Origin: Ectobius pallidus
Lineage: Eukaryota > Arthropoda > Insecta > Blattodea > Ectobiidae
DNA: 64,000 nt
Direction of reading: 5' to 3'
NCBI GenBank assembly: GCA_964059195.1
Contig: CAXKWD010000005.1
Location: 138,967,686 to 139,031,685, forward strand
In this document: positions 34,800 to 45,772 of the stretch, piece by piece
How positions within the stretch are numbered: the first letter of the stretch is position 1
How the letters are laid out: each line of letters begins with the position of its first letter
The notes under the pieces: generated by a model
What the model saw: only the letters and a program-made list of their open reading frames with translations
What the model was told of the DNA's origin: nothing
Database searches by the model: none
Position numbers and translations under genes: made by a program

Positions 34800-34828
34800 T
34801 CACAACTATAAGAACGGGAGAGTATTCA

Positions 34829-35075
34829 CATTTTCACTGTTGCTGACGTATAAATTCGTCATCTAATAATACTGTATGAAAGCAGAGATATATGATTAAT
34901 GGATTATTGTTTTATGTTAAATATGAGGAATATTTCCTCTTGTTATGATTGTCATTCATGGATACCAACTCCTCTACCAAAATTGTCCTCATCGATTCTA
35001 ATCTTCGAGCCCACTGATGATTTCACTTGATGATTGCTTTTATAAAATATTCAAATTTAGCTCTGAAAAGGATAA
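34829..35075 (+). repeat. Dispersed repeat family A, copy 3
   Basis: Closest to copy 1: GTTGCTGACGTATAAATTCGTCATC, GAAAGCAGAGATATATGATTAA, GATTGTCATTCATGGATACC, AATTGTCCTCATCGATTCTA, CACTGATGATTTCACTTGATGATTGC. It ends in TTAGCTCTGAAAAGGA. Confidence 0.7.
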
Positions 35076-35953
35076 ATACTAGTTAAAAACTCTATAGATT
35101 CTTTGCGCAGCTTCGGAAGCCTAGTCTCGTTAAAAAATAAATAAATAATAATAAAAAAAAAAACGCTCTAAGGGTATGTATCGCTATTTTCGCTTCACAT
35201 TCCATGAGACAATACATGATCCCATTGCGGGATTGGCTATTCAATTGTCGCAGCCTCCTGCTGTTCTCGAAGCAAGTTTGTAGAAAATTGATGGCTATGA
35301 ACTTCATTTATTTGGTTACATATTACAAACGGGAGAACTCTTACATAATTAAATTTAGATAGTTTTAAAAATACGATTGCAATAGAATACAAATAATAAT
35401 ATTATAATAATTACAAGTTTCAGGTAAAAAAATACTCCGAAAGCGCATAATGCTTGGGGTCAGGTTAATTTCCAAAATTTTAACTTACCGGTGTATAAAA
35501 AAGTACCTGCGGTAATATAAAATATAAGAGAGCTAAAAGCGTATACAAAATAATACAAATAAAAAAATATATATATAGGCCTATAGGCTAGGCCTGCACA
35601 CACCCATATATATATCTACATACATACATAGGCTACATACATAACTGTTAGTGTTTAATGTTGTAAAATTAGAAAATAATTTATAACATGTTTTATAAAT
35701 ATTGCTACTTTGGGAATAGACCTGTAGAGGTTAATTATACACATTCAATTAATAGCCAGAATCAGTTCGAGTACTTTTTTTTCTTAATCTTGTGCTGTTA
35801 GTAATTTTAAGTCAGGATTTATTTTCATAAAATATAATTTTGAGCAGAAATTGCAGCTATGCCTTACACCTGATTAAGTATTGCATTTCACTTTGATGAG
35901 AGGGCATGAAATCGTTTATCTTCTATTGTTGTATCAATGATTGTGCGATGTAG
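35076..35953. other. No gene seen
   Basis: AT-rich unique DNA with TA-rich tracts at 35560-35640. Confidence 0.5.
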
Positions 35954-36296
35954 CATTAATTTTAATCATGTAAAAATAAATTAATAATGTTTTCATATTA
36001 ATTTGCTTAATGTTCAATGCATTAAATTTTTTGTATATGAGATGTGTTGAAACTATCTTTCTAAAAATGTTTACAAACACATTTTAAATGAAATTGTCGG
36101 TCTCAGTACAAGCTGATAGTGTACAAGTAACATTAATTTTAATCATGTAAAAATAAATGAATAATGTTTACATATTAATTTGCTTAATGTTCAATGCATT
36201 AAATTTTTTGTATATGAGATGTGTTGAAACTATCTTTCTAAAAATGTTTACAAACACATTATTTAAACGAAATTGTTGGTCTCAGTACAAGTACAA
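35954..36296 (+). repeat. Tandem duplication, period 177 bp
   Basis: Unit 1 (35954-36130) and unit 2 (36131-36296) are nearly identical: both start CATTAATTTTAATCATG, run through GAGATGTGTTGAAACTATC, and end GGTCTCAGTACAAG. A short GTACAA expansion follows. The duplication is recent. Confidence 0.92.
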
Positions 36297-36519
36297 GTAC
36301 AATTTATGAGAATCGTTCCAGTCATTTTCCAGAAGATATTTCACTTTCGAAGTAGCCAAGAAAGTAGTGAAATAAATACACTATTTGTAGGTGGCTTTTC
36401 CTCAATTCTTGAACTTGTACCATGTATTGTTTGTCGAACAATCTGTGCACCCTATGAGGTGAACATTGTTGGAATGAAACGTGAGTTAGTAATTGAACCC
36501 TAGATATTAAGTGGGGACA

Positions 36520-37150
36520 GAAGTGTTGGTTTACCCATTTTAGTAAAAAGAAATTTCAGCATACCCTAAAGTGTAATTATGTAAAATTTTATGTCGTGTG
36601 AACGCATGTAAATTTGTTCCTGACGCAATTATAAAGTGCGCTTAAACTTGCCAGTACATGCAAATTTGAATCGCTCGTTTTCTCAGTATCCATTTTCGTG
36701 TTATTTACTCAAATCCAAAATCCGTATTCCCCCCCCCCCCAAAAACAGTTATTGCTCTGATTCTTTATACACTTACTCCACAATGTGTACAACAGAATTA
36801 CTAATAACATTTTTTGGAATTGGCCTTAGTTATTAAAAAAAACCGTTTAGTATCATATGCAATTTTTTCAAACTTATCATAAGTTTATTTCTATGTAAAA
36901 TATTTATTGAAACAAAATCCGTCAGAAATGTTGTAAAGTAATCATCAAAGAATGTTACATATAAAATTCGGGTTCATATTTTAATATTTACATTTTTATT
37001 TAAAAATCAGTATAATTAATTAATATCAAAGATACAATTGAGATATTAAAATGAAATTTGAAACTGTAATTTATGTAAGGTTTTAGTTGAATGCTTAAAA
37101 TTCCGACTTTGTAACACAGTTTGAAAAATCATTCTGATCACTTCAGTCAC
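36520..37150 (+). repeat. Dispersed repeat family B, copy 3
   Basis: The 5' part matches 28478-28520. The 3' part (36900-37150: AAATCCGTCAGAAATGTTGTAAAG, ATCATCAAAGAATGTT, GGTTCATATTTTAAT, GAGATATTAAAATGAAATTTGAAA) matches 56320-56480 and 6380-6420. A poly-C run sits at 36730-36740. Confidence 0.65.
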
Positions 37151-37214
37151 CCATTAAAACACTAGAAAGAGAGAGAGAAATTCATTAACCTTTAAATAAA
37201 TTCAACATTCTTTT

Positions 37215-37345
37215 AATATTACCATAATGAATAGAGGAGAAAGTGTGATCACTGAGGTAGTTCACTGGTTCCGCCGCTAGGTAGCAGTTACTCTGCTTGA
37301 GATTCGCGGGAGCAAGATTACTACGGGCGGTATAGGAAAAATTGC
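37215..37345 (+). repeat. Inverted-repeat partner, left copy
   Basis: Contains ATTACCATAATGAATAGAGG, AGAAAGTGTGAT, CCGCCGCTAGG and GGGCGGTATAGG. The same motifs occur in reverse complement at 39175-39262. Two opposite-facing copies of an unidentified repeat, about 2 kb apart. Confidence 0.6.
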
Positions 37346-38579
37346 AAATACTCTTAAACAAAATAATACATTAATCTATTTCAAAATGACTCACCTTATC
37401 TAAATTGAATTGTTAGATACTTTTGACAATTTTCGGGCTGCTTTACACGTCTTGGAAGATCTCATCTCCATAAATAAACATGGCCGTGTGTAACAGTAAT
37501 TTCTCAGATTGCAAGAAGATTGACCATAACATTTCGTTCCACATCTTTCCAAAAATCGAAGATGTTCACAAGCAATGAACAATTATATAATATAGGTATG
37601 AAACAGCTAAGGGATGATTTGATCTAATATTTTGTTGCCTAGAAAATAGGGTAGAGGGTATGTTAGTATAATATGATGAGAATTTTTAAAAAAAATGTAC
37701 ATTTGTATAGAAATAACAACGTATAATTAGGGTAGAAAACAGCTAAGGGATATTTTATAAATTAATATTAATATTACATTGTATAGAATATTACTGAGTA
37801 CGCTATTAATTTGTATTAATATTGTATTAATAGTAATATTATTTATATTAATATTAATTTTCTCCTGGCTGTATGGGGTAAGTTATGTAGGTGAAACACG
37901 GTCAAAAGTGTAGATCTGTGTACAAATTATGTGAACAGAGATAATATTAACTAAGGGATGGTTTGTGAATTGCAGGGCACGGAAAATTTCATAAGCAGCA
38001 CTACAAAAATAGGGCGCGTGATCTTTAAAATTGGCGTCTCAACATCCGATAAAGACGCACATACGCAAAAATTGTTTTGCAATGCATTCTACATATATCA
38101 CACAATATTTCAAAGCATTTTCCCTGATTTTTCATAAAAAAATTAAATCCTCTTGCCTTAACTACAGCCCGCTATTTGCTCAAACCCTCGACCATTCGCC
38201 GTTCGCTGTAACTGATGTACGTCTTATGTTGTTAAATTATATTATTAAAAAAAGGATCAAGATATTAAACTAATAAGACATTTGCTATAGTAATTATACA
38301 TAAAAATTACTAACATAAGTGAACAGAAAAGATGATAAATAATCCAATAAATGCATAAATAAAAGTAGTGCAGATTTACTAAGTTAGAAAAAAGCTTCAT
38401 TCGCTCCTTTTCCCCAACGGGTCAATCTTGCAGTATGGGTACAAGTAGTCAGTTAATATAGTATTATTATTGAGTCCACGAATAAATTATGTAAAAATGT
38501 TACGTTATTGCTGGTATTTTATGGAAAAGATGCCTGCCAATACCTCAATACCATTCTGATAGCTTTAGCTTTAGAGTAA
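37346..38579. other. No gene seen
   Basis: AT-rich, with an ATTAATATTA-rich palindromic tract at 37760-37860. Confidence 0.5.
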
Positions 38580-38937
38580 TTACTATTACTCGTTAACCAT
38601 TATAAATATATAGGTGGTACTCGATTTATAATAAGATCCAAATATTTCACTAAACCTTACACGCTTGATCTCTTTCTGGACACAAAAATAAAGTAATAAA
38701 TGTCGCATAGTCAAATTTGCTTCACCCTCAACATTTCACGATCGTCCCACATCATTCAGACAGCTGTGCGCCAGGAATAATTACCACTCAATTACTCGTA
38801 AACCATTCAAGATATAAAGGTGGTACTGAATTTAAAATAAAGTTGAAATATTTCACTAAAACTTTCTCGCTTGAAGTTTTTACGGGACACAAAAATGAAA
38901 AAAATTGTCGCATAGTCAAATTCCGTTTCACCCTCCA
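38580..38937 (+). repeat. Direct duplication, period about 205 bp
   Basis: 38580-38731 and 38783-38937 share TTACTCGT.AACCATT, AGGTGGTACT, AAATATTTCACTAAA, CGCTTGA, GGACACAAAAAT, GTCGCATAGTCAAATT and TTTCACCCTC / CTTCACCCTC. A moderately old duplication. Confidence 0.8.
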
Positions 38938-39174
38938 TGAATTTTATGTAATTGGTGATGTTTATATAATGAAATAAAAACATTTATGTCCGCATTTTTT
39001 AAATCTCTGTTTTAACCATCAGAAGGACTGTGTTGTGCAGATTATTTCTGTACAAATTTCACAGAAATAGGACCAAAGGTTAATTAAAGATTGCGAGTTT
39101 AATCATAAGATGCCAAACTATCATGATGCAGCATTGAGAAGTTGAAACGCAAACGAAGGTGCTGCCAGTGTTTC

Positions 39175-39262
39175 GGTGGACCGCCGCTCTCCCTATACCC
39201 ACCATTGTATTAGCGGCGAAGTCATCACACTTTCTCATTCTATTCATTATGATATTACCATG
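39175..39262 (-). repeat. Inverted-repeat partner, right copy
   Basis: Reverse complement reads TATCATAATGAATAGAAT, GAGAAAGTGTGATGAC, CGCCGCTA, GGGTATAGG. It is the opposite-orientation counterpart of 37215-37345. Confidence 0.6.
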
Positions 39263-40559
39263 AACCGAAAATAAGTTAAAACCTGTTGTAAGTAGGCTAT
39301 CCTTCTTTGTTATCTCGCATTGTTACAAATGTTCTGGAACTACGTAAAAATCTAATGTTTATTGGCATGTTTCATGAAGAAAAACAGCTAGATGTGTGAC
39401 TAACATGCGTTAACTGCAACAGACCGCAACTAGGTTCTTGACATCTCAATAAACTTCTTTTTTTCTGTTTTTACCACATTCCTTGTACGCACATCAGTTG
39501 AGTTAATGCTCAGAATTTCAATAAAACACCGTTCTAAGAAACGCGGAAGATTGAATTAACCGTTGATTGAACTTGCTGGGCTTAATTTGAAACAAAGAGA
39601 GATTAAACATTTGATAAATGTCTTCTGGAGAGGAGAAAAAAAAAAGTCTGGTCGCGTGAAGGAAAAGATTAGACGCAAGCAAGAGTATTGTCACACTTCA
39701 TAAGACTGGAAATAAGTTAGAAGTCTTGGAGACTTCTCAAACGACTAAGTTTAACTTTGATACAAAAAGTATTTTACACGCTTACAACTTAAGACTACTT
39801 GAAAAGTTGGCAGCGAAGTTAGAATTAGGCCAAAATGCAATACTGCAATAGAAATATTTACGAAACTTCATGCTTGTCTTTCCGAAAACATGATTTTGGA
39901 AATCTTAAGTTATTGTTGAGTAGCCATTAATTGCAAAATAGTTATATTTTAGTTCCTGTCTCATTGCATTGTTAATTTTTGTTGTAAATACCATTGATTG
40001 AGATCGGGTTTCACGAGGATTGGGACAACTGACATAAGTTTCGTTGTCCAACAAATAATGAGGTAATTCTGAACATCGAGTGGCCTAGATTAATAAATTG
40101 CAGATAAAACCTTATTTCGATTTGCGGTTTAGTCTATAATTTCCATTGGCAATATTTGCTTGAGATAGAGATTTTTCTACAGAAATTGCTTCGATCGGAT
40201 TTCAGATTTCAAATCAAATACAAAATAGGCTATAAAATGCAGAATTTAAGTTTAACAACCAAATGAGCATTGCTCTTGTGTGGGTATCTTTCAGTATTAA
40301 TATAATACTATTAAAAGACAATAATACGGTAGTAATTATTAATTTAAATTATATATGATTTCAAAACAATTTGGGGAATGAGGTAATTTTACAAATTTAG
40401 ATATTGACCACTAGAACTACAATAAAACATATAAGTAATACAATGAAATATAATTAACATAATTAAAATAGTTCTTGTAAATAATGCTAGATAGTGGATT
40501 GGAAAAGAGGAAGAAGTATGAAAAATTAAAGCTAAACGATTTGTTTGATCAAGTATTTA
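39263..40559. other. No gene seen
   Basis: Unique AT-rich DNA with no motif recognised. Confidence 0.5.
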
Positions 40560-40923
40560 AAATAGTCTTATATTGTTAGGGTGTGGATTTTTTTTAAATT
40601 GTAGGCCTACAGTAGACAACAAATATTTCTACCATAGTTTTTATATTTAGTAGTAATATGTTTGAGTCCTACTTTCTATCTAGTGCTATAACAACGTTGG
40701 TTCAATTTTAAATATTGTTTTAAATTTTTATGAATAAAGTTAGGAAATAATATTTAAGTAATTGCTCTTGACAAATGACTTTAAACTCCGAAAATACTAA
40801 ATTAGTTGGATAAGAAGTTGGTTTCCTTAGACTTATTTTGATTACACGTTTCTGAACCGTGATCAATGGACAAAGTGCATTTCTTAAATACCACCCCATA
40901 AGAGAATACCATGTTATTAACAT
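40560..40923 (-). pseudogene. LINE reverse-transcriptase C-terminal remnant
   Basis: Minus-strand LINE fragment. The open part (40923-40720) reads WYSLMGWYLRNALCPLITVQ, then KRVIKI, then a segment ending NLVFSEFKVICQEQLLKYYF. This fits the CR1/L2-like pattern WG.....L.P....QKR.IK.......S...F.E.....L......F. Beyond the stop a shifted frame shows NQRCYSTR (the position of the usual H.Y.TR motif). It then decays with several stops towards 40560. It is more diverged than the copies at 13 and 15 kb and comes from a different subfamily. No catalytic core. Confidence 0.75.
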
Positions 40924-42337
40924 ATTATTCTATACATTACCTTATTAATTGACTAATATTCATAGTTTTCGTAAACCTTGTTGATCTATATCACATTTAG
41001 CACGTGAGTGAAATATGCTTGTACTGTTGCTGGGGTTTCCAGTAAAACCTAAAATTAATAAATAGTTCATCCTATTCGCTACAGCAGTTTCTCTTTATCT
41101 AGAACAAATTAACCCCAGGAACTTGCCATACAGTTATAAATTTCGTACAAAATTACAGAATGATGTTCATTACACTATTATTAATATTGTGTGAGAAATT
41201 TGAATCTCCCGAACTTAGTGTTAATAAACCTCCAGATTATATGCGGTGTCTGATTAGTTATCATTTTGACGATCCTGAACATGCAAAGATTTGCATTCTC
41301 TGTGTTTACCACAGAAACTACATTGTAATGAATGCTGCAACAACAAAAATGATAGCATACCACGATACTGCAGTTACTGCATAACAATAGTAATAAATAC
41401 ACTACTAGTTAAAATACTACTGTAATCTCACTCTAAAACGCTGCAAATGGAACCACTATTGCAATTTGTGTGAAATCCTGGAATGTGTAAACTAAGTACA
41501 GGTTTTAAAGAGAGCATCTAATATGTAGAGTGTTCTCTCATTACATTCCTTTGCAGAATCATTTTATAGTTAGTATTTAATGTTCCTCGCGGCAAACCTT
41601 AGCATTTTTGAGAGCGATAATTAATATTATTTTCATAATATAAGACCTAAAAGTATGTCATACAAAAGATTTGTCCTTAAATGATCATTTAATTATTATG
41701 CAAATTTTTCTCTGAGGGATTATCCCTGCCCATTCTATGCCTTTAAATTTATGATTGTATTTGCAGTTTTCTCTTTAACAAGGTGTGAAATTTGGCAAAG
41801 AAATAGCTGTATGCTTTCTCTGTCATCCATTGGGGTTGGTCATATTGTATGCCTGTAATGGTTTTTCTCGATTTCCATGTAAGTTCCGTCGATTCTTATA
41901 TAGGCCTATAACTGATAAATATTTAAAAGTAGAAACACAGTCATTTATTGCCAAGATATGTGGATTTGAACAAAGCAGAAGGGGCATGAGTTTTTTTACT
42001 TAAAAAAGTTAAGATTATCTTTGTATTGGGAGTAAATTAAAGTCTTCGCTAAAGAAAGACTTCACTCGATTTACCCGGCAAATTACTCAGAAAGGCAAAA
42101 TTACCGAACATTTCACGTCCTTTCAGTTTCTTTCTCTTCTGCACATCATAATATGATTTTACATATTATGTAACATGAGCCTCGACAGAAAACCGGTCTG
42201 GTTAAAAAAAGAAAAGTTCTTAAATACTTGCGAGAAACGACGTTCATTTGTAAGACATTTCACTAGCTTAATAGTTTGAAATTTAATAAACTAAGTTTAT
42301 TTTACATCAGGTGGCTATGTCCGCGGTTATCTATTCA
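40924..42337. other. No gene seen
   Basis: AT-rich. Overlapping opposite-strand frames at 41160-41402 and a 72-codon frame at 41785-42003 carry no recognisable domain. Confidence 0.45.
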
Positions 42338-42530
42338 ACAATTCCGTAGTTCAGTGATTAACATTGCTGACTACGGTTCTGGAGGTCGATCTCCGGTACC
42401 TGAAGTAGGGTGTTCTGAAACATGATGGACTCAGCCTCGCGAGGACAAGTGAGGAGCTACTAATAAAGAAGTTGCGACTTCGGTCAAGGAAACAAAACAG
42501 TTCCGACCGTGGAAATCACCGTACCGACAA
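42338..42530 (+). repeat. SINE-1 copy c
   Basis: Plus-orientation copy. A-box-like GTAGTTCAGTGATTAACATTG at 42346-42366, B box GGTCGATCTCC at 42384-42394, then CTGAAGTAGGGTGTTCTG, CTCAGCCTCG, GAGGAGCTACT, AAAGAAGTTGCGAC and ACCGTGG.AATCA, in the order seen in the 60031-60370 copy (reverse strand). Diverged, and no TSD recognised. Confidence 0.8.
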
Positions 42531-43215
42531 ATTGCAGTCAATTCTACAAATGAAATGGAAAGACTGGGTTAGATAGCACAGCAGTCTAATAAAAGGCCCT
42601 TTCTGCCGTGGAATGTAGCACCGCCGAGTTTTTCTCACCATATCTACCACTAGAAGTTGGAGGTGCTTTACTAAATGGCAGCTTTAAGAGAAATGAATTA
42701 TCTTGTCTGGAGTAAAATACTGATAAATACTGATAGGCTAAGTGCTGAGAATATGAGTATTATGTAAGTGCGTCATAAGACGATTGCAATAACATCAAAA
42801 TAGTTTTTAATTATAAGATTTGAGGTATCGATTTAAGGTAACATCGGATTTAAGGATTCAAGGTAACATCACGGGATTCTTTTACACAGATATAACACTC
42901 AATGACGGACGCAGATTTTTCTTTAGGGGAGGGTTCTGAGGAGATAGAAAGAAAAAATAATAAGTTCACTTATATTTATAAGAGTTTATAAAACTGTAAT
43001 CTTACCAGAAGTTTTGTTTCAGTGGGAAACATGGCCAATTGTATTGCAGGAGGAAAACAAGTTAAAAGTATTTGAAAACAAAGTTTAAGGAAAATAGTTG
43101 CACCAAAAAGAATGGAATGTCAAGGGGAATGGAGATTAATTAAATGCAGGTGGTTAATACGACATGGATAAGTTGGCATGAATGAGAGTTGAAGTTGGCA
43201 TTTATGATAATTTTA

Positions 43216-43305
43216 ATGAGAAGACCAGAAAGAAAATGAGCATTAGGGGAACCGAAAAGAAGATGGGATGATAATTTTGGGATTGATCTAAGAGCAACTG
43301 ACTAA
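43216..43305 (+). pseudogene. Retroelement ORF tail with RRW.DN motif
   Basis: The frame reads MRRPERK, a stop, then ALGEPKRRWDDNFGIDL, then RATD and a stop. It resembles the 'RPLGRP.RRWEDNI..DL' tail often found at the ends of insect retroelement-derived proteins. Linking it to a particular family is my inference. Only about 29 codons survive with an internal stop at 43237-43239. The purine-rich flanks (43040-43215) show no other readable frame. Confidence 0.5.
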
Positions 43306-43439
43306 AAATTCAAGGTGGACAAGCTGACTAAGGACTAATGTTTTCTGTAATTTAGTGTTTATTATGCTCTCTTTTCAATTGATGAGAAATGAGCAATTTA
43401 TATACTACCGAACACATATGAAATATACTTTATTATACA

Positions 43440-43500
43440 AATGTCGGGGGGTATATCCCCTCGATCCCCCCTCTGCATCCACCACTGATAACACTGTTGG
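43440..43500. other. GGGG/CCCC-rich hairpin patch, possible transposon end
   Basis: GTCGGGGGGTATATCCCC, then TCGATCCCCCCTCTGCATCC and ACCACTG. The CCACCACTG-type edge resembles the ends of some TIR elements, but no partner end was found. Confidence 0.25.
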
Positions 43501-43957
43501 CTCTAATGAGCTATTATCTAGCCAAAAAGCCTTGACGTCACTAGCAACTGTTGTTCACTTTGTACATAGAGGACATTTGATTGCTATTAGTAAGGACAGC
43601 CACGGTTGATTGGATCGTATAATGTTACAGTATCTTCCACTTGTCTCAAGACACATCTCCTTGAACGAGAATATAGAATGTCAAGACACCTGACACCAGA
43701 GCCACTTGCTGACCAGCAGTTACCATAGTTTTAAAATGTTTGTTTACCTTTTTTTTTAATACATTATGAAACTTTGTGAAGATAATAACACCACTATACA
43801 TTCTGAAAATTACAAGCTGCACAAATAAAGTAGATGTAAGTCGTTTTAGTGAAACAAAAACAGTACTAGAATTTATTTTTTAGTACACGCTCTCTGAAGT
43901 GGCAGCTTCTCGGACTGATAACACGCTAAAGTAGTTTTATCGGCCTAGGCCGCTAAA

Positions 43958-43971
43958 GTTGCCATGGTAAC
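43958..43971. promoter_or_regulatory. Perfect palindromic RFX X-box
   Basis: GTTGCCATGGTAAC is two perfect half-sites (GTTGCC / GGTAAC) separated by AT. This is the consensus bound by RFX transcription factors, which in animals drive ciliary genes, usually from within a few hundred bases of the start codon. It sits in a small GC-richer island (43900-44000), also holding CGGCCTAGGCCG at 43941-43952, and lies 23 bp before the ATG at 43995. The sequence match is direct; function is inferred. Confidence 0.6.
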
Positions 43972-43994
43972 CTCTAGCGGACGTAGTTTCAACT

Positions 43995-44028
43995 ATGGTA
44001 CCTAGATGTCTCTACAGTGCCTTCCAGT
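43995..44028 (+). CDS. Possible first coding exon next to the X-box
   Basis: The ATG at 43995 has A at -3 and G at +4, a good initiation context. Eleven codons (MVPRCLYSAFQ) plus one base run to a strong splice donor, AGT then GTAAGT, at 44028/44029. The arrangement of X-box, ATG and donor within 80 bp is what a ciliary-gene first exon would look like. I cannot identify the protein and have no confirmed second exon. A downstream candidate at 44679-44795 follows a good acceptor (TATTTGCAG). It is closed immediately by a stop if joined in phase to the donor at 44029. It would be open only with a weaker GT at 44027. Treat as a hypothesis. Confidence 0.3.
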
Positions 44029-45166
44029 GTAAGTTCAATTTTATATGTTAACGAGTTTTATTGTTCAGTATCTATTAACAAGCACTTAGAAGTCTTGAAT
44101 TTAAGAAATAAGTTCGATAATAACAAGTTTTCTTTTTTTTTATGACTATGGGTAGGCGGGAACGCGTGAATTTTTCATTATTACCTCATATCTTAGTTGT
44201 GATGAACTCTTCAATATTATTATTATTATTAGCATTTTATTATTAATATTACGTTTGTCCTGTGCGATAATTGAATGCGGCTTCTGTACTTACAATTTAG
44301 TACCATCACGCCAAGATTACTCTTATCTCCGGGAAAGTTGCCTTCAGTCCGTTGTATGAGACCAAAATGCCTAGGCTAAATTAGTACAAAGACCGGTTGA
44401 GATTAAGGTATTAAATAATTACTTTATCGTGTCTTCAGTCCGTACCCAAATTATTCCTCTTCTAGGCCCAACATGGAACCAGAGTAAAAAGTTTTAAATT
44501 GAGATTTCGTTCAATATGTTCTTAGTTAAAAGAGGTACCGGTATCAATATTATTGGTCTCCTTAGGACTTTCTTTTATTACTATTGCATTTGAGCTTGTA
44601 TCACAGATCACAACTGAACTATTCAGTAAAATACTGAAAACAACAAGCTATCAGGTAGATGTTATCTTATATTTGCAGTGTGAAGTTGACGTTTGCGCCT
44701 TTCTTGATCGACACCTTGCCACCTCATCTTCTTTTTTGTACGTCGACTCTCGAGCTTGTGTCAGCAGTGGAAGTGAAATATTAAAATATTCATAGAACTG
44801 ATTCTGCTCTTTAGTATGTATAGAGATTTTTAAAATTCACCAGATTGACGGTAATGTGTTGGAAAACATGTTCTCGACAGCGAAAGTATTCTAAATGAGG
44901 AAATAAGAAGTTAGAAAGAAAAGTCGGCAAGATGTTGTTAAATAATGAATAAGTTATATTTAAAGCTGAAGTAAGACTCAGCATCTAATATACTGTATGA
45001 ATTTATCATCAAAAAGTTTACATGTATAACATATAAGAAGTTAAAGTAGGGCTGTACTTGAAGTGTGTCAAATGGTGATAACAGATCCATGTTACTTACT
45101 AACAAATTGCTTAAAATGCCCAAAAGGGGAATAAAAGATGATTATTATTATTATTATAAGATGATT

Positions 45167-45772
45167 ATTATTATTAGGGTTCAGATGTTTGTGTCCTAAA
45201 AATATAGAAAATATTACTCCAAATATGCCCCTAAAATGATTAAATATGACTAAACGAACTATTTTATAAAAATAAATGTTCCTATTTAAAACGTTAAAGA
45301 CACTAAATTATAACATCACATGAATTCAATCAGATAATCATTTTTTGACAGTTTTGCAGGTGATTTACGGTTTTACTTGTTTTAAAGAAATTGCTCCTCT
45401 TTGCTCGCTTTATCAGCTCCAAATAATATTTTTTGGACCATGTGTATCCCTTAATTTTAAAATTAAGTTACCAATTAATTGGGCATAAGCATTAAATTAA
45501 TTAAATAAATTTTATATTTAACTCGATCATTTAGTGCATTTAGACTATTTTTAATTTATAATTATGCTCCTTTACAGAAGTTATAACTAAAATATGACGT
45601 TAAAATATGACCAAGATCATAAAAATGACCAAAATATGACTGTATATGCAAAATAAAAACGGTCCAATTAGGACAATAAGCGTGCAATTCCAGTTTAATT
45701 TGTGTTTGCGGCGAGAATGGAGGTCAGGATAAAAATATGACATGTCATAAACATCTGAACCCAAATTATTAT
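45167..45772. mobile_element. hAT MITE family 2, copy c
   Basis: 590-bp body (45175-45764) starting TAGGGTTCAGATGTTTGTG and ending CATAAACATCTGAACCCAA, with TSD ATTATTAT at 45167-45174 and 45765-45772. The interior is full of AAAATATGAC-type motifs. The block TATATGCAAAATAAAAACGG at 45634-45653 matches copy a, and GACATGTCAT near the right end matches copy b. No transposase. The left TSD lies in a small ATT tract that is itself duplicated (GATGATTATTATTA). Confidence 0.88.
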
